DNA of 64,000 bases from Ancylobacter polymorphus (GCF_022836935.1 NZ_CP083239.1:4292001-4356000), one strand, 5' to 3'. Numbered from the stretch's first letter, positions 42,910 to 51,205 are shown. Made by a program: numbers and translations. The notes: a model not told the origin generated them from the sequence alone.

Positions 42910-44325
42910 TCACAGCACCGGCTCCGGGGCGACGGCGACGCCCGCCCGCTCCAGCACCCGCGCCGCCTTCAGCGCCTTGTCCTCCCGCCAGGGGGCGGCG
43001 ATGAGCTGCACGCCGATGGGAAGCGGGTCGTCGGTCGGGATCGGCGCGGCGGCCACCGGCAGGCCGATGAAGGAGATGGGCTGGGTGTAGATGCCGATAT
43101 TCGGCCGCACCAGCATTTCCCGCCCGTCGAGCACGAAGGTCGTCTGCCCCCCGCGCGGCGCGGGCACAGGGGTCGAGGGCGCGATCAGCACGTCGCAATC
43201 GGCGAACAGTTCCAGCGCCCGCTCGCGGAACCAGCGGCGGAAGATCTGCGCCCGGGCGATCCATATCGCCGGCAGCACCGCCCCGGCCAGCAGGCGCTCG
43301 CGCACGGCCGGGTCGAAATCCAGTGGTCGTTCGCGCAGCCGCCCCTCATGCAGCGCCGCCCCTTCCGCCATGGAGATGAGATAGGCCGCCGCCCGCGCCC
43401 GCTCCACCTCCGGCAGTTCCACCGTCCGCGTCGCGCCCAGCGCCTTCGCCGCGCGGGCCACCGCCGCATAGGCCTGCGGCGTTCCCTGCCGGGCGAACCA
43501 GCCCCCGAGCACCGCCACCTTGAGATCGCCGGGCGAATCGAGGGCGGCAAGCGTCGGCGCGACGGGCGCGTCGGCCAGCGCTGGATCATCGGCATCCGGG
43601 CCCTGCAGCGCGTCATAGGTCGCGGCGAGATCGCCGACATGGCGGGCGAAGGGGCCGAGATGGTCGAGGCTGGCGACAAAGGGAAAGCTGCGCGCCCGCG
43701 ACAGCCGCCCATAGGTCGGCTTCAGTCCGAAAATGCCGCAGAAGGAGGACGGCACCCGGATCGAGCCGTTGGTGTCGGAGCCGAGCGCCAGCGGCACCAG
43801 CTTGCCGCCCACCGCCGAACCCGAGCCGCCGGAGGAGCCGCCGGACATATGCGCCGGGTCGTGCGGGTTGGCGGAGCGCCCGTCATGCACATTCTCGCCG
43901 GTGAAGTCATAGGCATATTCGCCCATATTGAGCCCGCCGAGGCACACCGCCCCGGCGGCGTTCATCCGCTCCACCAGCGTCGCGTCGCGCGCGGCGGGCT
44001 CCCGGTCGCGGTTGATCTTCGCCCCCGCCCGCGTCGGCAGGCCCTTGAGATCGAACAGATTCTTCGCCGCGAACGGCACGCCGGCGAGTGGCCCCAGCGC
44101 CTGCCCGGCGGCACGAGCCGCGTCGAGCGCGTCGGCCTCGGCAAGCGCGCGCTCGCGCGTCACATCGGTGAAGGCGTTCAGCACGGGATCGACCGCGTCG
44201 ATCCGCGCCAGCGCCGCCTCGGTGACGGCGCGCGCGCTCACCCGCCCCTCGCGCACGGCGGCGGCGAGGTCGGTGGCGGGGCCGGCGAGAAGCGTCGTGG
44301 CGTCGGCGGTCACGGACGCGCTCAT
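42910..44325 (-). CDS. atzE: AtzE-type amidase (1-carboxybiuret hydrolase subunit)
   Basis: Amidase-signature enzyme of 471 residues. The Ser-cisSer-Lys triad is Lys88 (PFAAKNLFDLKG), Ser164 (SGGSSGGSGSA) and Ser188 (SDTNGSIRVPS). The Asn in DTNGS is as in AtzE-type enzymes, where amidase-signature relatives usually have Gly. LNMGEYAYDFTGEN is AtzE-like. In cyanuric acid breakdown AtzE with its small partner AtzG hydrolyses 1-carboxybiuret to 1,3-dicarboxyurea. AtzG is encoded just upstream with a four-base overlap. No cyanuric acid hydrolase or allophanate hydrolase gene is in the window, so a broader urea/amide role is possible. Confidence 0.88.
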   Translation of the reverse strand: MSASVTADATTLLAGPATDLAAAVREGRVSARAVTEAALARIDAVDPVLNAFTDVTRERALAEADALDAARAAGQALGPLAGVPFAAKNLFDLKGLPTRAGAKINRDREPAARDATLVERMNAAGAVCLGGLNMGEYAYDFTGENVHDGRSANPHDPAHMSGGSSGGSGSAVGGKLVPLALGSDTNGSIRVPSSFCGIFGLKPTYGRLSRARSFPFVASLDHLGPFARHVGDLAATYDALQGPDADDPALADAPVAPTLAALDSPGDLKVAVLGGWFARQGTPQAYAAVARAAKALGATRTVELPEVERARAAAYLISMAEGAALHEGRLRERPLDFDPAVRERLLAGAVLPAIWIARAQIFRRWFRERALELFADCDVLIAPSTPVPAPRGGQTTFVLDGREMLVRPNIGIYTQPISFIGLPVAAAPIPTDDPLPIGVQLIAAPWREDKALKAARVLERAGVAVAPEPVL

Positions 44326-44525
44326 GGCCGGTACACCGGCGCGGGCTCGGCCTCATCAGGCAGGGCGAAATCCATCACCAGCGCCGCCATCGCCGTGGCG
44401 GTTTCCAGATGCATCAGCACGCGCGGCCGCAATTCCGGCTCCAGCGGCAGGCGCGCCACGGCGAGCCCCGCATCGAGCAGCGCCCCGCAGGCTGTCCCGC
44501 CCTCACCGTCCGCCTCTGTCCGCAT
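44322..44525 (-). CDS. atzG: AtzG-like small subunit (DUF4089)
   Basis: Protein of 67 residues, the length of known AtzG (about 68). AtzG is a GatC-like helical partner that stabilises AtzE. The C-terminal part (LPLEPELRPRVLMHLETATA, then MAALVMDFALPDEAEPAPVYRP as a tail) matches the DUF4089 pattern: a helix followed by an extended Pro-rich tail that wraps around the amidase. The start is ATG 44525 and the stop overlaps the atzE start (ATGA). Residues 1-14 are Gly/Glu-rich. Confidence 0.82.
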   Translation of the reverse strand: MRTEADGEGGTACGALLDAGLAVARLPLEPELRPRVLMHLETATAMAALVMDFALPDEAEPAPVYRP

Positions 44526-44701
44526 CGTTGCCTCCACGCTGTTTTCTGCCGCCGATGATACAGGAAGCGTGCCACGCGACGGCCTTTGGCGCGCGTCGCG
44601 GAAGGGCGGTGCAAAAAGGTTGTCCACCTCCTTTGCGGAAGCATGCGCGGCGGCCTTGCAAAGCGCCGGCCACCAAAGTAGGTTCCGCGCCGTTCTGGCA
44701 C

Positions 44702-44778
44702 GCAGCTGTAGCTCAGTTGGTTAGAGCGCCGGTCTGTGGAACCGGAGGTCGGTGGTTCGAGCCCACCCAGCTGTACCA
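44702..44778 (+). tRNA. tRNA-His (GTG anticodon)
   Basis: Full cloverleaf of 77 bases with encoded CCA. The acceptor stem GCAGCTG pairs with CAGCTGT (first pair G-T). The anticodon stem is CCGGT/ACCGG with loop CTGTGGA, giving anticodon GTG. The T-arm is GGTGG-TTCGAGC-CCACC. The discriminator is A73 and the base before the acceptor stem is C, so the usual G-1:C73 pair of bacterial tRNA-His is absent, which is an alphaproteobacterial trait. Confidence 0.97.
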
Positions 44779-44876
44779 GAATCATCCTTGCCCCGGTCAT
44801 TTTCGTCGCTTATCGCCGGTGCCCTGGCGCGCCGGGCCTGCGCTCGGCAGCAGCGGCAAGGGCAAGGAAGGGCTTC

Positions 44877-45242
44877 ATGGAGCGCAACCCGATCTTCGTC
44901 TTCGGCTCGAATCTCGCTGGCATCCATGCGGGCGGGGCGGCGCGCTGGGCGCATGACAACCGGGGCGCGGAATGGGGCGTCGGCTTCGGGCTCACCGGCA
45001 CCGCCTTTGCCATTCCCACCAAGGACTGGGACATCGAGACGCTGCCGCTGGCCGACATCCAGAAATATGTCCGCCGCTTTCTGAAATTCGCCGCCGCGCG
45101 GCCGGATCTCAGCTTTCAGCTTACGCCCATCGGCTGCGGCCATGCCGGCTACACCCCGGCCGACATCGCGCCGATGTTTGCGCAGGCGTCCGAAAACGTG
45201 CTTCTGCCGGACGAGTTCAAGGCCGCGCTCGGGCGCAGCTGA
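44877..45242 (+). CDS. Macro-domain-like small protein
   Basis: Protein of 121 residues. IFVFGSNLAGIHAGGAARWA at the N-terminus, followed by WGVGFGLTGTAFAIPTKDW and LTPIGCGHAGYTPADIAPMF, resembles small macro-like (ADP-ribose-binding) proteins found in bacteria and phages. It may bind or hydrolyse an ADP-ribosyl or related nucleotide; the family assignment comes from pattern memory only. AAGGAAGG lies before ATG 44877. It begins 98 bases after tRNA-His, and no integrase or phage gene is nearby. Confidence 0.72.
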   Translation: MERNPIFVFGSNLAGIHAGGAARWAHDNRGAEWGVGFGLTGTAFAIPTKDWDIETLPLADIQKYVRRFLKFAAARPDLSFQLTPIGCGHAGYTPADIAPMFAQASENVLLPDEFKAALGRS

Positions 45243-45267
45243 ACGGCGCGCGCCGCCCGCCGGCGGT

Positions 45268-45504
45268 TCAGCGCGTGTCGCAGATATAGAGCGACATGTC
45301 CGCCCCGGCCGCCCGCAATTCCAGCCACACATCGGGGCGCACCCGCACCCGCCCGCCCCTTTTGCGGGCATAGGCGAGGGCGAACGCTTCGGCAGCGCGC
45401 ACCCGCTCGGCGGTCAGCGGCTGGGGCGACGGAATCGGGCGCGACGGCGTGGGCGGCGGCATGGAGAGCATCGGCGCAGTCTCCTCACGGGGGACAAGCG
45501 CCAT
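45268..45504 (-). CDS. Small hypothetical protein
   Basis: Protein of 78 residues. A Pro-rich start (PPPTPSRPIPSPQPL) is followed by a compact domain: a helix (AERVRAAEAFALAYARKRGG) and a strand region (RVRVRPDVWLELRAAGADM) ending SLYICDTR. I do not recognise the family. Position third-base GC and helix pattern look coding. It fills the gap between the macro-like gene (convergent, 25 bases) and the choloylglycine-hydrolase gene (downstream on the same strand). Confidence 0.5.
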   Translation of the reverse strand: MALVPREETAPMLSMPPPTPSRPIPSPQPLTAERVRAAEAFALAYARKRGGRVRVRPDVWLELRAAGADMSLYICDTR

Positions 45505-45546
45505 GCAAGCCGCCGGCCAGCCGGGCGGGAACCGGCCGCCCCGGTC

Positions 45547-46647
45547 TCAGGGCGTCAGCACCTCGGCGCCGGCGCTCGTCTTCGGATAGGGCAGTTCGGT
45601 CACCAGCCGCGCCGCCGGCGTCGTCTGCGCGAACAGCGGCGCGAGGTCGATGGTGAGATAGTTCAGCCGGTTGGCGTAATCGGCGATCATCAGCCGGTTA
45701 TGGGTCAGGTCCTTCACCACCACCCACTGGGTGTAGTCGGAGACCGTCGACCCGTCCGGAAGCCGGGACTGGGCGATGCCGATCGGGATATCGACATTGT
45801 TGAGAATATGGGCGACCGCCTGCGCCGCCTCGCCGGCATCCTGCGGCGGCACCACGCCGTGGCGCAGCAGAGCGGCGCGGACAAAACGCGAGGGCGGGGT
45901 GTAGTCGCCGGGAAGGCCGATCAGACCGCCGCCCTGGCCGATTTCGGTCACGTTGACGTTGCCGATCATCCGGCTCGGCACGCCGACGGTCGAGAGGTTG
46001 AGATAGTTGCGGACATTGGTCAGGTGCCAGTCATAGGTCGGCGCATTGGTCAGCACATGCGCGACATTGTCGTGGATGCGCAGCTCGCCGCCGACATATT
46101 CCACCACCATGCCCGCGCCGCTGCGGTCGACAAAGACGAAATGGATGGTCGGGGGCGTCGGGCCGCTCGGCAGCGTGTCGTCGGCCCACACCTTCATCTG
46201 CGGCAGCGCCGCGCGCAGTTCGGCGACCTTGGCGAAGCTGCCCAGCGCCCAGGAGCCGAAGGTCAACACGGTCTGGTACTGCGTGTCGTCCTTCGTCACC
46301 GTCTGGTACTGGGTGAAGCCCGGCAGGAAATTGCCGCTCATCGACAGGCCTTCCGAATTCTGCCCGTCGAGCAGCGCCCCGCCAGGGATGATGCCGGCAT
46401 TCACCCCGACCACCGCATATTTGGTCGCGACCTTGTGGGCGGGCAGATTGAGCGCGGCGGGGGCGACCAGCGTCAGTTCGGTGCCCTTGGGCTGGCTCAC
46501 CAGCTGCCATTTCATGTCGAACGCCCATTCCATGGTGCGCCCGGCAATGACCGTGCCGTCCTTGGCGACGATATCGACCGCCGTGCAGGCGAGAGACAGG
46601 TTGACAGTGGCGAGCAATGCCAGCGTGGTCGCGAGCAGCCTTTTCAT
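45547..46647 (-). CDS. Secreted Ntn-hydrolase of the choloylglycine hydrolase family
   Basis: Linear amide C-N hydrolase of 366 residues. The signal peptide (MKRLLATTLALLATVNLSLA) is cleaved before Cys21, which becomes the N-terminal nucleophile (CTAVDIVAKDG). TVIAGRTMEWAFDMKW carries the family's active-site Arg and Asp-like region. ALLDGQNSEGLSMSGNFLP, LTNAPTYDWHLTNVRNY and the C-terminal IADYANRLNYL are also typical. Gram-negative members act in the periplasm on penicillin V or N-acyl homoserine lactones rather than bile salts (family knowledge). The exact substrate is unknown. ATG 46647 is chosen because it starts the signal peptide. Confidence 0.9.
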   Translation of the reverse strand: MKRLLATTLALLATVNLSLACTAVDIVAKDGTVIAGRTMEWAFDMKWQLVSQPKGTELTLVAPAALNLPAHKVATKYAVVGVNAGIIPGGALLDGQNSEGLSMSGNFLPGFTQYQTVTKDDTQYQTVLTFGSWALGSFAKVAELRAALPQMKVWADDTLPSGPTPPTIHFVFVDRSGAGMVVEYVGGELRIHDNVAHVLTNAPTYDWHLTNVRNYLNLSTVGVPSRMIGNVNVTEIGQGGGLIGLPGDYTPPSRFVRAALLRHGVVPPQDAGEAAQAVAHILNNVDIPIGIAQSRLPDGSTVSDYTQWVVVKDLTHNRLMIADYANRLNYLTIDLAPLFAQTTPAARLVTELPYPKTSAGAEVLTP

Positions 46648-46755
46648 GGTGTTTCCTCCGGGCTCTGTTTCGTCGGCCCCATGGCGCACAGGTAACGTCA
46701 TCCGTCAGGCGTGTCCCTTCACATGTTGAAAACGGCATGCGAACGGCCCTGAAAC

Positions 46756-46783
46756 AAAAAGCCCGGCGCGGACGCCGGGCCTT
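46756..46783 (-). terminator. Rho-independent terminator after usp gene
   Basis: On the minus strand GCCCGGCG and CGCCGGGC form an eight-base-pair stem around a four-base loop, followed by TTTTTG. It lies 26 bases after the stop of the universal stress protein gene. Confidence 0.85.
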
Positions 46784-46808
46784 GATGTCGCGGGGGCGCT
46801 AGCCGGCC

Positions 46809-47654
46809 TCAATGGGCGAGGAACAGCGGCACCGTCATCCGTTCCAGCATGTCGCGGGTGACGCCGCCGAGCACGAATTCGCGCAGCCGCGAATGGCCAT
46901 AGCCACCCATGACCACGATGTCGATGTCGCGCGCCGCCACTTCCTTGAGCAGCACGTCGGCGATGCTCTCATCCCCGCTCGGTACCAGCGTGCGCAGTTC
47001 CACCGTCTTGTCGTGGCGCGCGAGATGGCGGGCGAGGTCGGCGCCGGGCAGGTCGACGCCCTTCTTGCGCAGCGGCTTGCCGGTATCGACCACCACCGCC
47101 TCGACCAGATGGGCATGGCCGAGCAGCGCCCTCGCCTCCGCCACGGCGCGCGCCGAGGTGCGGCTGCCGTCCCAGGCGACCATGATGCGCTTGGCCGAGA
47201 ACGGCTTCTGCTGCTTGCGCGGCACCACCAGCACCGGCCGACCGGAATCGAACAGCACCGCCTCGGTCACCACGTCTTCCGGGCCGAGCTTATCCGGGTC
47301 GGCCTGATTGACGATGGTGAGGTCATAGAGGCGCGCCATGACGCCGATCTGCTCGGCCGCGCCGCCGGGCGTGCCGTCGACCAGCCGGACCTCGCCGGTG
47401 AGGCCGAGCGAGCGCGCCGCCTCGCCGAAGCGTTCCACGGAGGTGCGCGCCAGACGCTGGGCTTCCGCCCGCTGCGCTTCGATGAAATCGGTGGAGAAGG
47501 CTTCCGTATAGACCGGCGGCACGTCGATCTCGTAGCTCACGGCCACGCCCGTCAGATGGGCATCGAGCGCGGCGGCGGCAGACACCGCATAATCGCCGGC
47601 GACATCTTCCCCAACGTCGGCCACCCGCAGGCTGACGAGAATATCCTTGATCAT
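46809..47654 (-). CDS. Universal stress protein, tandem UspA domains
   Basis: Cytoplasmic protein of 281 residues made of two Usp folds. The second (from about residue 150) has the ATP-binding motif in IVVMGGYGHSRLREFVLGG (G-x2-G-x9-G type), while the first (KDILVSLRV start) is degenerate and lacks it. RIMVAWDGSRTSARAVAEA opens the second domain. A role in stress survival is likely, but no direct partner is suggested by context. The ATG 47654 start is preceded by a good GGAGG site. The promoter lies in the 180-base gap shared with the divergent ABC permease gene. Confidence 0.9.
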   Translation of the reverse strand: MIKDILVSLRVADVGEDVAGDYAVSAAAALDAHLTGVAVSYEIDVPPVYTEAFSTDFIEAQRAEAQRLARTSVERFGEAARSLGLTGEVRLVDGTPGGAAEQIGVMARLYDLTIVNQADPDKLGPEDVVTEAVLFDSGRPVLVVPRKQQKPFSAKRIMVAWDGSRTSARAVAEARALLGHAHLVEAVVVDTGKPLRKKGVDLPGADLARHLARHDKTVELRTLVPSGDESIADVLLKEVAARDIDIVVMGGYGHSRLREFVLGGVTRDMLERMTVPLFLAH

Positions 47655-47834
47655 CTGCTTTCCTCCACGCTTTCGGTGATGACTTTTTTGCATTCAAAGA
47701 AGTGACGTCGCATTGACGGCCGTCAAGTCTTTCCGCGCCGGCCGGCGCTGCTTGCGTTCTCCCCGCAAGCGCAAACGTCGCGCATTTGGCCGTCGGCGGC
47801 TATAAGGGCTGCAACGAATGCAGGAAATTGCCTC

Positions 47835-48599
47835 ATGGCCGCCATCGGGCGCGCGCTCGCCGTCACTCTCGTTCTGCTGGGCCTGTGGGAAGGTGCGGTG
47901 CGTCTTCTCGCGGTGCCCGCCTATATCCTGCCCGGCCCGCTTCGCATCGGCATGACGGCGTGGGAAAATGCCGGCATCCTCGCCCATAATGCCGGCATCA
48001 CGCTGGGCGAGATGCTGCTCGGCCTGATTTGCGGCTCGCTGCTCGGCATCGCCTGCGCGCTCGCCATGGCGGCCTCGCCGCTCGCCCGCCGCGCCATGCG
48101 CCCGGTTCTCTTGGTGGCGCAGGCGCTGCCGGTCTTCGCCATCGCCCCGCTGCTGGTCATCTGGTTCGGCTTCGGCCTTGCCTCCAAGATCGTGATGGCA
48201 AGCCTCATCATCTTCTTTCCCGTCGCCTCGGCCTTTCACGACGGGCTGGCCCGAACCGAGGCGGGGCTGGTCGATCTCGCCCGGCTGAACGGCGCCGGCA
48301 TCCTCACCACGCTGCGCTTCATCCGCATTCCCGCCGCGCTGCCGGCGCTGGCCTCCGGGCTGAAGGTCGCCACCGCCGTCGCCCCCATCGGCGCGGTGGT
48401 GGGCGAATGGGTCGGCGCCTCCGCCGGGCTCGGCTATCTCATGATCTATTCCAATGCCCGCATGCAGACCGACATGGTGTTCGCTGCGCTCGCCGTGCTG
48501 CTCGCCATGGCGCTGATCCTGTTCACGCTGGTGGATCGCGGGCTCACGCGACTGCTGCCCTGGGCGCCGGAGACCACCGGGGCGAACGCGCCCGCCTGA
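47835..48599 (+). CDS. ABC transporter permease, SsuC/ThiX-like
   Basis: Inner-membrane permease of 254 residues of the nitrate/sulfonate/taurine and thiamine-precursor (BPD_transp_1) type, with about six helices. The EAA loop is visible around VDLARLNGAGILTTLRFIRIP. The nearest binding protein gene, at 51295, is NMT1/ThiY-like with a TPP riboswitch, so this could be the ThiX subunit of the same importer (inference), although 2.7 kb and two unrelated genes lie between. No ATPase gene for it is in the window. ATG 47835 is the first start in frame. It has no TPP riboswitch of its own. Confidence 0.82.
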   Translation: MAAIGRALAVTLVLLGLWEGAVRLLAVPAYILPGPLRIGMTAWENAGILAHNAGITLGEMLLGLICGSLLGIACALAMAASPLARRAMRPVLLVAQALPVFAIAPLLVIWFGFGLASKIVMASLIIFFPVASAFHDGLARTEAGLVDLARLNGAGILTTLRFIRIPAALPALASGLKVATAVAPIGAVVGEWVGASAGLGYLMIYSNARMQTDMVFAALAVLLAMALILFTLVDRGLTRLLPWAPETTGANAPA

Positions 48600-48625
48600 G
48601 CGGGCGCCTCCCCGCACCTTCGACT

Positions 48626-49396
48626 TCACCCCATCTTCTCATGCGCGTCGGCCTGGCCCAGCACCCAGTAGCCGGCGGCCTTGATCCAGCCGAGCGGGAC
48701 GCCGCGCCGCTCGGTCAGATAGGCCCGCACCGCCCGCGCCACGGCCGCCTCGGCCGCGAGCCAGACATAGGTGGCCGGCGCCAGTTCCATCGTCTCAAGT
48801 GCGGCGATGAACGGTGCGGCCTCGGTGAGCGCGCTGGCCGGGCGATGGATCCAGCGCGAGTCGAGCGTCGCCGCCGTGGCGAAACGCTGCTCCTCGCCGG
48901 CGCCCGTCACCGCGACAAGGCTGGTGAGGCGCGTGCCCGCAGCTGCCTCCTCGATGCGCCGGCCAATGGCCGGCAGCGCCGTCTCATCGCCGATGAGGAG
49001 CCAGTGCGCCACCGTGGCGTCCTCGATCACGGCAGAGCCGCGCGGGCCGAGCACGTCGAGCCGGTCGCCCGGCCGGGCCGCCATCGCCCAGAGGGTGGCG
49101 GGCCCGGCCTCGTGCAGCGCGAAATCGAGGGTGAGCGCGCGCCGCGCCGCATCGAAGCGCCGGGGTGTGTAGTCGCGCCGCTCCTCCGTCCCATCCGGCC
49201 GGGTGATGGCGAGTTTCACATGGTCGTCCGGCGCGGCGCTGACGAAATCGGCGAGGTCCTCGCCGCCGAGCACAAGGCGCAGCATGGAGGGTGTGACATG
49301 CTCGGTCGAGAGCACGGTGAGGCGGCGCCGCTTCGGCTCGAAGCGCAGGCGGTTCAGCGCGGGGGCGGCGGGAAAAACAGGGCTGGCAACGTTCAT
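48626..49396 (-). CDS. Siderophore-interacting protein (ferric-chelate reductase)
   Basis: Cytoplasmic flavoprotein of 256 residues in the ViuB/YqjH family that reduces ferric siderophores to release iron. An N-terminal FAD-binding domain (ERRDYTPRRFD is the FAD motif, near residue 90) is followed by a SIP domain with HWLLIGDETALPAIGRRIEE and the typical C-terminus GWIKAAGYWVLGQADAHEKM. ATG 49396 (MNVASPVFP) is chosen over upstream starts without family support. There is no siderophore receptor or importer gene nearby, so iron regulation must be judged from the 280-base upstream gap, where I see no clear Fur, Irr or RirA box. Confidence 0.9.
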   Translation of the reverse strand: MNVASPVFPAAPALNRLRFEPKRRRLTVLSTEHVTPSMLRLVLGGEDLADFVSAAPDDHVKLAITRPDGTEERRDYTPRRFDAARRALTLDFALHEAGPATLWAMAARPGDRLDVLGPRGSAVIEDATVAHWLLIGDETALPAIGRRIEEAAAGTRLTSLVAVTGAGEEQRFATAATLDSRWIHRPASALTEAAPFIAALETMELAPATYVWLAAEAAVARAVRAYLTERRGVPLGWIKAAGYWVLGQADAHEKMG

Positions 49397-49676
49397 TTCG
49401 GGTCCTCTCCGGCCATGAACGCACCGGTAGGACAAAGCCGCGCCGATCACGTCCCGAAGGCCGTTCGATCATGCGCGTTGAGTGACGTTAACGCTTACGT
49501 GCACGCGCGCGGTTCACCGGAGATGCCCGTCGGCACTCCCGGCCTGCACCGCGCTCCGCGTGCAGTGCCTTCTTTCTAGTTTCCTTCTCCGCCTCCCGCA
49601 ACGGCCGCCGGCTCACGAGGTCGCGCGTTTCGTACTCCATCTGTTCCCGTCGCCCGCCGCGTCCTAAGATCGGGCC

Positions 49677-50879
49677 ATGACGATTCGCCTCTCCAATAGC
49701 GACGCCCGCCGCGTCTTCCTCGCCACCCAGGGGCTCAGCCGCCCGCGCGGGGCGCTGAGCAAGGCCGGGCTGCTGGAACTGATCGAGGCCATCGGCTTCG
49801 TGCAGGTGGACAGCATCGCCACGGTGGAGCGGGCGCATCACCACATCCTGTTCGCCCGCAACCCGAGCTACAGGCGCGAGCATCTTACTGCGCTGCTGGA
49901 AAAGGACCACGCGCTGTTCGAGCACTGGACGCATGACGCGGCGATCATCCCCTCGACCTTCTTCCCCTATTGGAAGCACCGCTTCGCCCGCGCGAAAGCA
50001 ACGCTCGCCGAACGCTGGCGCTCCTGGCACGAGAACGGCTTCGAAACCTATGTCGACCATGTGCTGGAACGGGTGCGCCGCGAAGGGCCGCTGATGGCGC
50101 GGCACTTCGAGGCCGAGAAGCGCCCGCCCGGCGGCTGGTGGAACTGGCACCCGGAAAAGACCGCGCTGGAATATCACTGGCGCACCGGCGCGCTGGCGAT
50201 CGCCGGCCGCGAGGGCTTCCAGAAGGTCTATGACCTCACCGAGCGGGTCATTCCCGCCCGGCATCGCGACGCCGAGGTCGATGAGGCCGCCTTCATCGAC
50301 TGGGCCTGCGCGTCGGCGCTGCAGCGGCTCGGCTTCGCCACTCATGGCGAGATCGCCGCCTTCTGGGACCTCGTCACCCCGACCGAGGCGAAAGAATGGG
50401 TGGAGGCCAACCGCGACCGGCTGGAGCCGGTGCTGATCGAGGGGGTGGACGGCAAGGGACAAAGTGGAAAGCCCCGCGCCTCGCACGCCTTCGCCGGTAG
50501 CGCCGCCCTGTTCGCCGCGCTGCCCGCCCCGCCGGCGCGACTGCGGGTGCTGAGCCCGTTCGACCCGCTGCTGCGCGACCGCGCCCGGGCGGAGCGGCTG
50601 TTCGGCTTCTCCTACCGCATCGAGGTGTTCGTGCCGGCGGAAAAGCGCGTCTATGGCTATTACGTTTTCCCGATCCTGGAAGGCGACCGCATGGTCGGGC
50701 GCCTCGACATGAAGGCGGACCGCAAGGCCGGCACGCTGGATGTGCGCCGGCTGTGGCTGGAGCCCGGCGTGCGCGCCACCAAGGGGCGGCTCGACGCGCT
50801 CGACACCGAGCTCACCCGCCACGCCCGCTTCGCCGGGGTGGAACGCATCGTCTATGCCGAGGGCTGGCGGGGGGAGTGA
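49677..50879 (+). CDS. YcaQ/AlkX-type crosslink-repair DNA glycosylase
   Basis: Winged-helix DNA glycosylase of 400 residues (HTH_42 superfamily) that removes alkylated bases and unhooks interstrand crosslinks (family knowledge). The catalytic Q-x-D motif is Gln43-Val44-Asp45 in GFVQVDSIATVERAHHH. Three winged-helix domains run through the protein. LSPFDPLLRDRARAERLFGF and VYGYYVFPILEGDRMVGRLD are characteristic. ATG 49677 begins MTIRLSNSDARR. It is monocistronic, followed by a large palindromic repeat. Confidence 0.9.
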   Translation: MTIRLSNSDARRVFLATQGLSRPRGALSKAGLLELIEAIGFVQVDSIATVERAHHHILFARNPSYRREHLTALLEKDHALFEHWTHDAAIIPSTFFPYWKHRFARAKATLAERWRSWHENGFETYVDHVLERVRREGPLMARHFEAEKRPPGGWWNWHPEKTALEYHWRTGALAIAGREGFQKVYDLTERVIPARHRDAEVDEAAFIDWACASALQRLGFATHGEIAAFWDLVTPTEAKEWVEANRDRLEPVLIEGVDGKGQSGKPRASHAFAGSAALFAALPAPPARLRVLSPFDPLLRDRARAERLFGFSYRIEVFVPAEKRVYGYYVFPILEGDRMVGRLDMKADRKAGTLDVRRLWLEPGVRATKGRLDALDTELTRHARFAGVERIVYAEGWRGE

Positions 50880-50912
50880 GGAGCCCTCCTCTTTCCCGGA
50901 CACAATCAAGCG

Positions 50913-51027
50913 CACCGTCATCCTGAGGTGCGAGCGCAGCGAGCCTCGAAGGATGGTTCGTTATGCCCCCACGCAATGGGCATCCTTCGAGGCCCGGCCT
51001 GCGGCCGGGCACCTCAGGATGACGGTG
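50913..51027. repeat. Long palindromic intergenic repeat (CGTCATCCTGAGG type)
   Basis: Outer arms of 19 bases, CACCGTCATCCTGAGGTGC (50913-50931) and GCACCTCAGGATGACGGTG (51009-51027), are exact complements. Inner arms GCCTCGAAGGATG (50943-50955) and CATCCTTCGAGGC (50981-50993) are also exact. The unit would fold into a long cruciform or RNA hairpin. I recognise its arms as common in alphaproteobacterial intergenic regions (general knowledge). It lies between the glycosylase gene and the TPP riboswitch. Confidence 0.75.
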
Positions 51028-51107
51028 TGCGTTTGATACCAAGGCCACACACGATCGCGGTTAGAGCCCCCATTTGCCCCTGCCCGGCGGCTCTGTTAGC
51101 CTGCGCG

Positions 51108-51205
51108 CGTCCGAGGGGTGTCCCGCGATCCTCACCGATCAAGGGGCTGAGATGGCAGAAGCCAGACCCTTTGAACCTGATCCGGGTCATGCCGGCGAAG
51201 GGACG
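51108..51205 (+). promoter_or_regulatory. TPP riboswitch (THI element)
   Basis: P1 is CGTCC (51108-51112) with GGACG (51201-51205). The conserved pyrimidine-sensing CTGAGA is at 51147-51152, and GACCCTTTGAACCTGATCCG followed by GGGTCATGCCGGCGAAGGGA forms the rest of the THI box. It sits 89 bases upstream of the ThiY-like gene, so binding of thiamine pyrophosphate should turn that gene off. The remaining leader is GC-rich and can form hairpins that could mask the ribosome site. Confidence 0.97.

Noticed and set aside
44702..45242. Genomic island inserted at tRNA-His
   Set aside because: No integrase, and I saw no repeat of the tRNA 3' end downstream in the window; the neighbouring genes look like ordinary chromosome.
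49397..49676. Iron-responsive (Fur/Irr/RirA) operator before the siderophore-interacting protein gene
   Set aside because: No sequence in the gap matches these boxes convincingly.
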